Source: Planctomycetota bacterium
GTDB taxonomy: Bacteria > Planctomycetota > UBA8108 > UBA1146
Length of the DNA stretch: 64,000 nucleotides
Direction: 5' to 3'
NCBI GenBank assembly: GCA_014240375.1
Contig: JAAZXB010000010.1
Coordinates: 1-64,000, forward strand
In this document: piece after piece, positions 16,984 to 24,970 of the stretch
How the letters are laid out: each line of letters opens with the position of its first letter
Position numbering within the stretch: position 1 is the stretch's first letter
Translations under genes and position numbers: made by a program
Notes under the pieces: generated by a model
Database searches by the model: none
The model's input: only the letters and a program-made list of their open reading frames with translations
Told to the model about the DNA's origin: nothing

Positions 16984-17043
16984 ATGGATACCAATAGCGT
17001 TTTCAGTCGCACCGAGATCGATGGGACGATTCTCAGCGATTAG
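16984..17043 (+). other. In-frame N-terminal segment of the Bax-inhibitor-like gene, closed by TAG
   Basis: An ATG with GGAG 7 nt upstream opens 19 codons (MDTNSVFSRTEIDGTILSD) and then TAG at 17041-17043. The next base starts ATG 17044, in the same frame, which continues as the membrane protein. The 19 residues look like the cytosolic N-terminus of that protein, so a single amber codon seems to split the gene. Confidence 0.6.
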
Positions 17044-17649
17044 ATGTACAATTTTCTTCTCGGCGCAGTGCTCTTCTGGGGCTTCTTCCTCAACTGGCTG
17101 ATTGTCAAGATTGTCGATCCGACTGCGGTGCTGGATGTGATGTCGATCTGGATGTTTTTCCTGATGTATTTCGCCTCGTGTCTCTGTGGTATCTGGTTGT
17201 TTACCAGATCAACCCGCCCCGTCATCAGTTTCCTAGGCTACAACCTTGTCGTGGTGCCCTTTGGCTTTGTCGTCAACATCATTGTGGCTGGTTACGATGA
17301 TGCGATTGTCGTGAATGCCATGGAGGTCACCTGTGGGGTGGTGGCGGTGATGATGATGATGGGGACCGTCTTCCCGCGGTTTTTCCAGAAGATCAGCACA
17401 ACCCTCTTCTGGGGACTGGGCCTGGTCATCTTCTTCGAAATGTACCTGCTGTTCACGGGGCGAGGGCAACCCGGTTGGATCGACTGGGCGGTGGCGTTGC
17501 TCTTCTGCGGGTACATCGGCTACGACTGGGCGCGGGCCAATCAGATCCCAAAAACCGTCGACAATGCCATCGACAGCGCGGCGGCGCTCTACATGGATAT
17601 CATCAACCTGTTTCTGCGGATTCTCCGGATCATGGGGGAGGACGAGTAG
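17044..17649 (+). CDS. Bax inhibitor-1/YccA-like membrane protein
   Basis: A 201-residue protein with six to seven hydrophobic helices. The opening MYNFLLGAVLFWGFFLNW and the C-terminal ALYMDIINLFLRILRIMG fit the Bax inhibitor-1/YccA family, whose last helix ends in a LYLD-x-x-N-L-F-L-x-x-L-R motif. The conserved aspartate pair of the family is partly present as GYDWARAN and ALYMD. The start used here directly abuts an amber codon and has no ribosome-binding site of its own; the earlier ATG at 16984 does. If not made by reinitiation, the gene is inactive. It lies inside the block between the direct repeats. Function in bacteria: membrane proton/calcium leak or protease quality control, unproven. 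Confidence 0.7.
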   Translation: MYNFLLGAVLFWGFFLNWLIVKIVDPTAVLDVMSIWMFFLMYFASCLCGIWLFTRSTRPVISFLGYNLVVVPFGFVVNIIVAGYDDAIVVNAMEVTCGVVAVMMMMGTVFPRFFQKISTTLFWGLGLVIFFEMYLLFTGRGQPGWIDWAVALLFCGYIGYDWARANQIPKTVDNAIDSAAALYMDIINLFLRILRIMGEDE

Positions 17650-18184
17650 GAGTTGATGGCAGGAGTTGGCCAGCGGCGGTTACGGTCAGTTTCTTCTTCT
17701 ATTCATCCCGGTAGTTGCAACCGTTGTTGCAGGTCTCCTCGACGGTCACCTCTTGAAGTTCGCATGATCGCTGTGTTGGGCCAGAATAATTAGGAGGAAA
17801 AAGCCTCTGCTTGGAAAAGCGCTCCGAGCGTGTGTGGCGTTTTGCGCCCAGAAGCCGATTTCGGCGGTGCTTTTGGCCTGTTGAGCCGGGGTAAATGTTC
17901 AGGTAGTCTGCAGCGGGAATCAATTTGAGTGGTCATTTGGTGTGAGTCAATAAATTGATAGAGTCATGAATTTGGGGAAGCGTAGATTATGACACCTATG
18001 ACCTTAGCCTCGTTTTTGTTGGTGGAGACATGCGCTTTTGTCGTCGTCTCACCGATAGCAGTGAAAACGTGATACCTCTCCTTCACTGCTGCTTCCGGGG
18101 ATTTCTTCAACCGACTACAGCACCACCAGACACACTTCGAATCTGCTCGGCGTTGCCAGGTATCGCACCGGAAGGATACGGATC
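17650..18184. other. 535-bp gene-free stretch inside the inserted block
   Basis: No supported gene. It is visibly richer in A and T around 17890-17990 than its surroundings and may hold the promoter of the NfeD-flotillin pair. On the minus strand a 74-codon frame (17699-17923) ends in a cysteine-bearing tail ETCNNGCNYRDE that could be a remnant 3' end, but nothing else supports it. Confidence 0.5.
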
Positions 18185-18772
18185 ATGGAAGAGTGGTTTG
18201 CAGGTTTAACGGGCCTCGCCAAGGCCTATTGGGCAGTTGCCATCGCCGGAACCACCTTGACGATGGTGATGCTGGTGATGAGCCTCGTCCATCTCGATGG
18301 CGACGGCGACATGGACATGGACGGACCCGATGGTCACCCATCGGGCCTGGGTCTGCTGTCAACCCGTGCCATCAGCGCTTTTCTGCTCGGCTTCGGCTGG
18401 GCGGGCATCATCGCCAACAACGAAGGCGCCTCCTACCTGGTGTCGCTGCTGATCGCCTCAACTTTTGGTGTCTTCTGGCTGTGGGTCATCCTCAAGTTGA
18501 TGCGTTTCCTTTACAGCCTTCGGCAAGACGGAACGGTGCACTACGACAACGCTATCGGCTCCACCGCTCAGGTCTACATTCCAATTCCCGCCGCCATGGA
18601 GGGCAATGGTCAGGTAGCCCTGAACGTGCAGGGTCGCTTTCGGGTGGTCGATGCGGTCACTCGCCACAGAGATGCCATCGAGAAGAACCATAGAGTACGC
18701 GTCACCGAAGTCCTCGATCCCAGCACCCTGGTCGTAGAACCCGACACTAGCGAAGAAAAGGAAGGTGAATGA
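18185..18772 (+). CDS. NfeD-like (YuaF-type) membrane protein
   Basis: A 195-residue protein with three hydrophobic segments (about residues 15-37, 55-75 and 85-108), an acidic loop DGDGDMDMDGPDG between the first two, and a C-terminal OB-fold-like domain after residue 118 (GSTAQVYIPIPAAMEGNGQ). This is the plan of short NfeD/YuaF proteins that accompany bacterial flotillins. GGAAGGA precedes the ATG. Its stop overlaps the flotillin start (ATGATG), so the two are coupled. Its role is to work with flotillin in membrane microdomains, by analogy with yuaFG of Bacillus. Confidence 0.8.
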   Translation: MEEWFAGLTGLAKAYWAVAIAGTTLTMVMLVMSLVHLDGDGDMDMDGPDGHPSGLGLLSTRAISAFLLGFGWAGIIANNEGASYLVSLLIASTFGVFWLWVILKLMRFLYSLRQDGTVHYDNAIGSTAQVYIPIPAAMEGNGQVALNVQGRFRVVDAVTRHRDAIEKNHRVRVTEVLDPSTLVVEPDTSEEKEGE

Positions 18773-20217
18773 TGCCGATTCTGATGCAATCTAGCACCGA
18801 AGGTCTTCAAAATATCATTGGCATTGTAGTTCTTGTTGTCTCGCTTTTCGGCTTATTGATCGCTTTCGCCAAGCGTTACCGCCGCTGTCCATCCGACAAG
18901 ATCCTGGTGATCTACGGAAAATGGATCGGTAGCGGCGCGGTAGGTGCCTCGGCGAAGTGCATCCACGGCGGAGCCGCGTTCATCTTCCCCATCCTTCAGG
19001 ATTATCAGTACCTCGACTTGACTCCGATTCCCATCGACATCAACCTGCAGGGAGCGCTCTCCCAGCAGAACATCCGCGTGAACACACCTTCGACCTTTAC
19101 TGTCGGTATCTCTACCGAATCAGGCGTCATGGAAAATGCTGCCGAACGCCTGCTCGGGCAGTCGCCCGGGGAAGTGCAAGAACTGGCCAGGGACATCATC
19201 TTCGGTCAGATGCGTGTGGTCATCGCCACCATGCCGATCGAAGAGATCAACGCCGACCGTGACAAACTGATCGACAACATCTCCAACGGTGTCGAGGTCG
19301 AACTGAAGAAGGTCGGCCTCAGGCTGATCAACGTCAATGTCCAGGACATCACCGATGAGTCGGGCTATATCGACGCCCTCGGTAAGGAAGCTGCGGCGCG
19401 GGCGATCAACGACGCCAAGATCAAGGTCGCAGAACAGACCCGCTCCGGTGAGATCGGAAAAGCCAACGCCGAACGGGACCAGCGCGTCAGTGTCGCCGCT
19501 GCCACGGCGACAGCGGTCGAAGGCGAGAACACCGCCCAGATCACCATCGCAAAATCGGACGCCCTCCGACGGGAAGCGCAGGCGGAAGCAGAACGTGTAG
19601 CGATAGCAGCCGAGAAGGTCAAGTCTGCCCAGGCGCTTCAAGAAGCCTACACCGCCGAGCGCACCGCCGAAACGGAACGCGCCAACCGCGAGCAGGCCAC
19701 CCAGTACGCCGACATCGTCGTCCCTGCCGAGATCGAGAAGCAACGCATCGTGACCCTGGCAGAGGCCGAGGCAGAGAACATCCGTCGCGTCAAGAAGGGC
19801 GAAGCCGATGGCCTGAAGCTGATGCTGGTCGCCGAGGCCGATGGTACACGTGCCATTCTGACCCAGAAGGCGGAAGGCTTCCGTGACCTGGTTGCCTCTG
19901 TCGACAACAATCCCGAGTACGCTTCGATGCTGATGATCACCGAGAAACTGCCGGAACTGATCGCTGAACAGGTCAAGGCGATCCAGGGCATCCAGATCGA
20001 CAAGGTCACCGTCTGGGACAACGGCTCCGGATCGAAGGCGAACGGCAAGACCGCGACCGCTGATTTTCTGAGCGGCATGCTCGGCTCGTTGCCGCCCCTC
20101 CACGCGGTCGCCAAGAGTGCCGGCCTCGATTTGCCCGGTTACCTCGGCAGCCCCTCGAGCAGTGGCAACAGCGAGACTCCGAACAGCGAGACCCCGAGCG
20201 AGCCCCCGGAGGAATAA
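18769..20217 (+). CDS. Flotillin family protein (SPFH domain)
   Basis: A 482-residue protein with an N-terminal membrane helix (IIGIVVLVVSLFGLLIAFA), an SPFH/Band 7 domain to about residue 210 including FPILQDYQYLDLTPIPIDI, and then the Glu/Ala-rich flotillin coiled coil with repeated A-E-A-E motifs to about residue 350. The tail is a Ser/Pro/Glu-rich low-complexity end. Bacterial flotillins (FloT/YuaG) scaffold functional membrane microdomains and modulate fluidity. It pairs with the NfeD-like gene. Both lie inside the block flanked by direct repeats, so the pair may have been acquired. Confidence 0.92.
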   Translation: MMPILMQSSTEGLQNIIGIVVLVVSLFGLLIAFAKRYRRCPSDKILVIYGKWIGSGAVGASAKCIHGGAAFIFPILQDYQYLDLTPIPIDINLQGALSQQNIRVNTPSTFTVGISTESGVMENAAERLLGQSPGEVQELARDIIFGQMRVVIATMPIEEINADRDKLIDNISNGVEVELKKVGLRLINVNVQDITDESGYIDALGKEAAARAINDAKIKVAEQTRSGEIGKANAERDQRVSVAAATATAVEGENTAQITIAKSDALRREAQAEAERVAIAAEKVKSAQALQEAYTAERTAETERANREQATQYADIVVPAEIEKQRIVTLAEAEAENIRRVKKGEADGLKLMLVAEADGTRAILTQKAEGFRDLVASVDNNPEYASMLMITEKLPELIAEQVKAIQGIQIDKVTVWDNGSGSKANGKTATADFLSGMLGSLPPLHAVAKSAGLDLPGYLGSPSSSGNSETPNSETPSEPPEE

Positions 20218-20316
20218 CCCCCCGCCCCTCGATGTAAGTCTCTCTACTGCACCGCCAACCGAGTTTGTCCAACGTCTTTTTCCGCTGATCCCAATGCCGG
20301 GGACTCATCGGCTTCG

Positions 20317-20874
20317 TTGGCTCGATGGGACAAGGCAACCGAACTACCGCTGGGGCAGGAGCACGATGATCATCGAGGTGGAATCTCATCCTCTACTCGA
20401 TCCGCTGGCGATCCGTGCGGAACTTGCCGGGCCACAGGGAGAGCAGAGTCCCGAGTGGTTGGAGCACCTGTTGACCGCCGCTGCCGGCCCTGAATCGGTC
20501 GACGAGACGTGTAAGAAGCATATTCGAGCGCTGTTGAGGCATGGTGGTTATCGTCCTGCGGGTCGGGGCAAACCTTCCAGCGAGTGGCTGGTGGCGGCTG
20601 CCGCTCGGGGAGCGTTGGCTTCGATCTTGCCGCTGGTCGATGTGGGGAATGCGGTCTCCCGCAGCGAGGGAATCCCCCTCAGCGTGGTCGACCTCGATCG
20701 GCTGGAAGGGCCGCTGAAGATCTCGCTGGGAAGTGCCGGAGAGAGTTACATCTTCAATCAGTCCGATCAGCAGATCGATCTGGCCGGCCTGCTGTGCCTG
20801 AGAGATGGTCTGGGCCCCTGTGCCAATGCGGTCAAGGATTCTCAACGGTCGAAGACGGATGCCACTACTTGTAA
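20317..20874 (+). repeat. 558-bp direct repeat, downstream copy
   Basis: It matches 16109-16666 with two seen differences. It begins 100 bp after the flotillin stop, at ttggctcgat, with no similarity before that point. It ends inside the B3/4 gene, whose remaining codons continue normally. Confidence 0.95.
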
Positions 20875-21013
20875 GGTGTTGATGCTGATCTGGGGGACGA
20901 TCGATCTACCGGGTGCCGCCAGACGTATGGGGAATCGGCTACGACAGTTACTGGAGCGGCTGGGAGCGGAGGTCGAGGAACTTGGATTTCATCGAGAAGA
21001 CCCGAAGGAATGA
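20366..21013 (+). CDS. B3/4 domain protein (solo phenylalanyl-tRNA synthetase beta B3/4-like)
   Basis: A 215-residue protein of the stand-alone B3/4 family, related to the editing domain of PheT. Typical stretches are LPLVDVGNAVSRSEGIPLSV and DLAGLLCLRDGLGPCANAVK, followed by DSQRSKTD. Solo B3/4 proteins may edit or bind misacylated tRNA or act on amino acids; the real substrate is unknown. This copy is complete. Its first 509 bases and 49-bp leader duplicate the truncated copy at 16158, so its native promoter may have been replaced by sequence downstream of flotillin. ribBA follows 91 bp later. Confidence 0.8.
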   Translation: MIIEVESHPLLDPLAIRAELAGPQGEQSPEWLEHLLTAAAGPESVDETCKKHIRALLRHGGYRPAGRGKPSSEWLVAAAARGALASILPLVDVGNAVSRSEGIPLSVVDLDRLEGPLKISLGSAGESYIFNQSDQQIDLAGLLCLRDGLGPCANAVKDSQRSKTDATTCKVLMLIWGTIDLPGAARRMGNRLRQLLERLGAEVEELGFHREDPKE

Positions 21014-21104
21014 CTGCAATCTGGTCGCTGGAGCCACTAGAATGGCACTCTCGGTCAGAGCCTGACCCTTTGAGTGATGTGCCCTTCATGGGTAGGAGTC
21101 TCGA

Positions 21105-22343
21105 TTGACCCTTGCAACCGTGGACCAACTGATCGAGGAGATCTCCCGTGGTGGGATGGTCATCCTCATCGACGATGCCCATCGTGAGAACGAGGGGGAT
21201 CTGGTGCTGGCCGCCGAGTCGATCACGGCGGAGCAGGTCAACTTCCTCGCGATCCATGCACGGGGTCTGATCTGCGCTCCGCTGGGGCGCGAGATCGTCG
21301 AGCGACTGCAACTGCCGACGATGCACTCGCAACCGAGTGATCCGACCGAGTGTGCCTTCACCATCTCGGTCGATTCCAGAGATGGGATCTCGACTGGAAT
21401 CAGCGCCTTCGATCGAGCCCACACTCTTCGTCAACTGGCCGATCCAGATTCGACCCCGGTACATTTCAATCGGCCTGGTCACATCTTCCCGCTGAAGGCG
21501 AAGCCGGGCGGAATCCTCAGCCGACAGGGCCACACCGAGGCTTCTGTTCATCTGATGCGTAGAGCAGGACTGCAACCCGCAGCGGTGATCTGTGAAGTGA
21601 TGAATGAAGATGGATCGATGGCGAGGCTGGAGGATCTGAAGAAGTTCGCACAACTGCATGGACTGTTGCTGGGAACCATCGCCAGTCTGGTGGAGGAGTG
21701 CCGGGAATCGACGATTCCAGAAGCGATCGGCAGTGTTGCGGAGAATCCGGTGAAACTCTCTTCGGCACAACTTCCGACCCCCTATGGTCTATTCGAAATC
21801 GAATCGTGGAGCGTCGACTGCGGGGAGCCGATCACGGTTCTGCGCCAGGGCCAACTCGCAACCGAAGATGGGGACGGTGCTCCACTGGTGAGAATCCACA
21901 GCGCCTGTTTCACCGGCGATGTGATCGGATCCTTGCGCTGCGATTGCGGTTCTCAACTGCAGATGGCGCTGGAACAGATCGGATCGAAAGAGCGGGGAGC
22001 TCTGCTTTACTTGCCTCAGGAGGGGCGTGGTATCGGGCTGACTCGAAAGATCCAGGCGTATCACCTGCAGCAGCGCGAAGGTCTCGATACGGTCGAGGCG
22101 AATGAGCGGCTCGGTTTCCCACCGGACCTGCGTGATTACTCCGATGCCGCGGCCATCTTGCGGGCACTGGGGGGGACTCAGGTGCGATTGTTGACCAACA
22201 ATCCAGCCAAGGTCGAGGGGCTGGTCACCCACGGCGTCGATGTGGTCGAACGGATCTCCATCGAACCGGAGCCGGGACCGGTCAATCTGGGCTACCTGCG
22301 CGCCAAGAAGAACAAGATGGGGCACCTCTTCGAGGCGATCTGA
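21105..22343 (+). CDS. ribBA: Bifunctional DHBP synthase / GTP cyclohydrolase II
   Basis: A 412-residue fusion for riboflavin synthesis. Residues 1-205 are 3,4-dihydroxy-2-butanone-4-phosphate synthase, which makes that compound from ribulose 5-phosphate (ILIDDAHRENEGDLVLAAE with the acidic metal site, HTEASVHLMRRAGL). Residues 210-412 are GTP cyclohydrolase II, with zinc cysteines in SACFTGDVIGSLRCDCGSQ and EGRGIGL. The start is TTG with GGAG upstream. No FMN riboswitch is seen in the 91-bp leader. A strong hairpin follows the gene. Confidence 0.95.
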   Translation: MTLATVDQLIEEISRGGMVILIDDAHRENEGDLVLAAESITAEQVNFLAIHARGLICAPLGREIVERLQLPTMHSQPSDPTECAFTISVDSRDGISTGISAFDRAHTLRQLADPDSTPVHFNRPGHIFPLKAKPGGILSRQGHTEASVHLMRRAGLQPAAVICEVMNEDGSMARLEDLKKFAQLHGLLLGTIASLVEECRESTIPEAIGSVAENPVKLSSAQLPTPYGLFEIESWSVDCGEPITVLRQGQLATEDGDGAPLVRIHSACFTGDVIGSLRCDCGSQLQMALEQIGSKERGALLYLPQEGRGIGLTRKIQAYHLQQREGLDTVEANERLGFPPDLRDYSDAAAILRALGGTQVRLLTNNPAKVEGLVTHGVDVVERISIEPEPGPVNLGYLRAKKNKMGHLFEAI

Positions 22344-22379
22344 GCCGGTGGTCACCAGCACTGAAGTGCAGATGAAGTG

Positions 22380-22410
22380 CGGGCCCGCAGGGGGATACCC
22401 TGCGGGCCCG
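22380..22410 (+). terminator. Rho-independent terminator of ribBA
   Basis: A perfect 13-bp GC-rich stem (cgggcccgcaggg paired with ccctgcgggcccg) closes a 5-nt loop and is followed by tttcatttcttt. It lies between the convergent ribBA and dockerin genes and could serve both strands. Confidence 0.85.
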
Positions 22411-22451
22411 TTTCATTTCTTTCCGAATCAGTCCGAACCCGGTGGTGAAAC

Positions 22452-23783
22452 CTAGTTACAGACCGCAGTGTTGTAGTTGGCGCAATCGAGCGTATCCACG
22501 GTCGGATCGATGCCACAGGTGGACGGGCCTGGCGCCGGCGGCTCGGCACCACCAGCGAAGATGTAGTTGAGGACCGAGATCGCGTCGGAGATGTCGACAC
22601 CGCCGTCATCATTGGTGTCGATCGAATCGAGACAGGGCGATGGAGTGGCCTGGAACAGGTAACTCAGGGTTCCGATGGCGTCGGAGATATCGACTCCGCT
22701 GTCGCCGTTGACGTCGCCACGCTTGAAGCGCTCAGGCAAGCACATCATGACGCAATTGATCGAAGGCATCGCTTCACCACAGCCGCCTGATCCACCGATC
22801 TCCAGCGAGAAATCGACCAGCTCTGCTGAAAGAACATGGGAGGTGGTAGTGGCAGTTCCTGCCAACGTGCTGACCAGAACACCATCGACACTGAAGGTGA
22901 GGTCCTGGTAAGTCGGATCATTGTTGGTCCAACTCATGGTGACGGTGCATGTCTCGTGATCGATGGTGCAGACCAGATCCGAGGGTCCGATGGAGGGGGG
23001 AGTCTGATTGCAAGTCCCGCTTCCGAGTCCGGCGGCCGAGGCCTGCGTGTTGCGGATTCCGACCACCTCGAAGTTCGCCGCCACTGCGTCGGTGAGGGAG
23101 ATCAGAAGGCTGGTATCGGTACCGGCATGAGAGGTGGTGGCACCATCCCTGGTGATCTCGATGGTGTCGTAGAGTCCACCATTGGTCCAGGAAAGGGTCG
23201 CGTCACAGGTGCAGGGATCGTCGACGGTGACGGTGACTCCCGTGGGAGCCGGAGTCTCGACGGAAAGGCTTCCGTGGTCGAGGATCGGTTGTTGAGAAAC
23301 CCCGCCGACCGAAATCACGCAGTTCACCGACGGGCTACCGAGGGTGTTGATGAAGGTCAGGCTCGAGGACGAGTTAGGCTCGGCGGTGGCGCTGAGACTG
23401 TACTGGATCACCGCGACCTGGTGAGTTCCGACAGGGATCGACTCGAGTGGTGGAGACAGGCTGACGATGGCACCCACGACGACTCCAGGTCCACCGATGG
23501 GAGCCAGTTCGAAGTGGAAGTAGTCGGCGCCACTGCCGGCGTTGGTACTGATGAGTGCCGAGCCTTCAGAGACCAAGGTTGGGGTCAAGAGTGTGGAATC
23601 GTGAATCAGGCCGAATTGAAACCCCTGGGCAGGACTGGGGGATTCCAGGTCGATGTTCGCCTCGATGGTTGCCCCGGGTAAACCAGAGGTGGGGATCGAG
23701 TGAAGTGCATAATTTTGGGCCTGAATGCCAGAAACGCAGATCATGAGGCAAATCGCCCCTGTAATACTCTTCCAGAACAGCAT
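22452..23783 (-). CDS. Secreted cohesin-like/dockerin type I protein
   Basis: A 443-residue exported protein. The signal peptide MLFWKSITGAICLMICVSGI ends before QAQN. A cohesin-like beta domain covers residues 20-165, then come two fibronectin-type stretches (TVTVDDPCTCDATLSWTN, CTIDHETCTVTMSWTNNDPT), and last a dockerin with two calcium loops (DVNGDSGVDISDAIGTLSYL and DTNDDGGVDISDAISVLNYI). The doublet with Y-L-F/Y-I-F ends is characteristic of Planctomycetota surface proteins, where the partner is unknown. The ATG at 23783 has AGGAAGGA upstream. Confidence 0.88.
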   Translation of the reverse strand: MLFWKSITGAICLMICVSGIQAQNYALHSIPTSGLPGATIEANIDLESPSPAQGFQFGLIHDSTLLTPTLVSEGSALISTNAGSGADYFHFELAPIGGPGVVVGAIVSLSPPLESIPVGTHQVAVIQYSLSATAEPNSSSSLTFINTLGSPSVNCVISVGGVSQQPILDHGSLSVETPAPTGVTVTVDDPCTCDATLSWTNGGLYDTIEITRDGATTSHAGTDTSLLISLTDAVAANFEVVGIRNTQASAAGLGSGTCNQTPPSIGPSDLVCTIDHETCTVTMSWTNNDPTYQDLTFSVDGVLVSTLAGTATTTSHVLSAELVDFSLEIGGSGGCGEAMPSINCVMMCLPERFKRGDVNGDSGVDISDAIGTLSYLFQATPSPCLDSIDTNDDGGVDISDAISVLNYIFAGGAEPPAPGPSTCGIDPTVDTLDCANYNTAVCN

Positions 23784-24119
23784 GCTGTGAATCCTTCCTC
23801 GCTGTGAAACCCGGCCTCCGAACAGAGAAGCCGGAAAACCGCTCTCCCTGTCCTAATGTCGAGAGGGCGGAAGACTCCATTCTATAGGACTTACAAAGGT
23901 TTACTAGTAGGTGCTTGTAAAACCTAATGTCTCATTTACGAATGGGTCGCAGGGTGTGGATTCGCCGCCAGAATCGGTGCCGTGCAGTCCATCGGAGAGA
24001 GCAACAGGCGACAGCACCTTCTCCCGAGCCCCACAGGTCGGACTTGTTTCCCGACTGCTGTCAGGAAAGTTCGGTCACCGAAGCGCAGACCGATTGCGGC
24101 TACGCTGTTCTTTGGCCCC
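23784..24119. other. 336-bp promoter-bearing gap upstream of the dockerin gene
   Basis: No gene is supported. It should hold the minus-strand promoter of the dockerin gene; TATAGAAT (about 23880-23887 on the minus strand) is a fair -10 candidate. The 9-mer cctaatgtc occurs twice, at 23852 and 23923, 71 bp apart, on either side of that site, and could be an operator pair. This is weak. Confidence 0.4.
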
Positions 24120-24917
24120 TCAACGAGGGATGAGAATGGTGGTTCCGACCCGGATCGAGTGGATATCGTCGAAGCGAGCGGGGTTCGCCGAGACCAGGTC
24201 GCGCCAGCGCTGACCGGTGCCGTAGAAGCGTTTCGACAGCGACCACAGAGTATCCCCCTGGCGCAAACGATAGCTCCGATCGAGCGGATCGAGTGTCGGG
24301 ATGTCGGGCACAGGATCGATGAAGGGGGTCGCTTCGAGGTCGCGAGGAGCGATCGCCTGAGCGACCGGCTCATCCCAGGTCAGGTCTTCTTCGAAACGAG
24401 CCTGGTCACTTTCCGAGGAACTTCCCAGCGGAATCGGGATGACCATCAGCGGATACAGGGTTCTCTCGCCATTGACCTCCTGGTAGCGCCAGAAGGGGAA
24501 GAACCAGTTGCCATGACTCTCCTCTCCGGCGCTGGTGATGGCACGGCTCTCGGTGGTGCCGGCAATCCACAGCGGTCCGGCACTGATGCGTTCTCGCGCC
24601 ACCGCCACCCCGTCGATCTGTTCGGTGGTGGTCATGTCGTAGGAGAGCAGTCCACCGAGGACCGCCATCCCTTGCTGTTCCTCGTTTCTCACCTGCCAGG
24701 TACCGGTGACCATCGCCGCGACATCGGCGGGACCGACTTCCGAACCCAGCGGGCTCTCGCGATCGATCGGTGCGGAACTGCAGCCGACCGCGCAGGTCAG
24801 CAGCAGGAGGATCAGACTCGATCGGATCGGAGATCGCAGAGACGAAGAAAGTCGAGATGGGTGGGGCAGGGACGGAGCGGTAGCACCGTCAGTGGAATCA
24901 AATTTTTGGTCTTGCAC
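24120..24917 (-). CDS. LysM-domain lipoprotein
   Basis: A 265-residue exported lipoprotein: a hydrophobic run SSLILLLLTCAVGC ends in a lipobox-like A-V-G-C. A LysM domain is at the C-terminus (YRLRQGDTLWSLSKRFYGTG ... VGTTILIPR), which binds peptidoglycan. The middle is unlike known domains (FFPFWRYQEVNGERTLYPLM). The start is taken as GTG 24917, with GAAAGG 7 nt upstream, because no ATG lies between the signal peptide and the antisense open frame. It lies 53 bp after the MFS gene in the same direction. Confidence 0.75.
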   Translation of the reverse strand: MQDQKFDSTDGATAPSLPHPSRLSSSLRSPIRSSLILLLLTCAVGCSSAPIDRESPLGSEVGPADVAAMVTGTWQVRNEEQQGMAVLGGLLSYDMTTTEQIDGVAVARERISAGPLWIAGTTESRAITSAGEESHGNWFFPFWRYQEVNGERTLYPLMVIPIPLGSSSESDQARFEEDLTWDEPVAQAIAPRDLEATPFIDPVPDIPTLDPLDRSYRLRQGDTLWSLSKRFYGTGQRWRDLVSANPARFDDIHSIRVGTTILIPR

Positions 24918-24970
24918 GACACGCCCTTTCAGAGGCTGTAGTCGAGCGGCGTGAAGAAATACTATGGAAT

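Noticed and set aside
17041-17043. Pyrrolysine or readthrough at the TAG of the Bax-inhibitor-like gene
   Set aside because: The next codon is ATG, the family has no pyrrolysine members, and no pyl genes are seen. Mutation or reinitiation is simpler.
19120-20103. A 327-codon open frame on the minus strand
   Set aside because: It is the antisense of the flotillin gene; the plus strand has clear SPFH and coiled-coil sequence and the minus strand has no family features or ribosome-binding site.
16667-20316. Insertion sequence or transposon carrying flotillin
   Set aside because: There is no transposase or integrase gene, no terminal inverted repeat and no short target duplication. The 558-bp flanking homology points to recombination instead.
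21014-21104. FMN riboswitch before ribBA
   Set aside because: The 91-bp gap is too short for the element and lacks its conserved core.
22836-23681. A 281-codon plus-strand open frame rich in Gly, Asp and Arg
   Set aside because: It is the mirror of the dockerin gene and has no recognisable domain.
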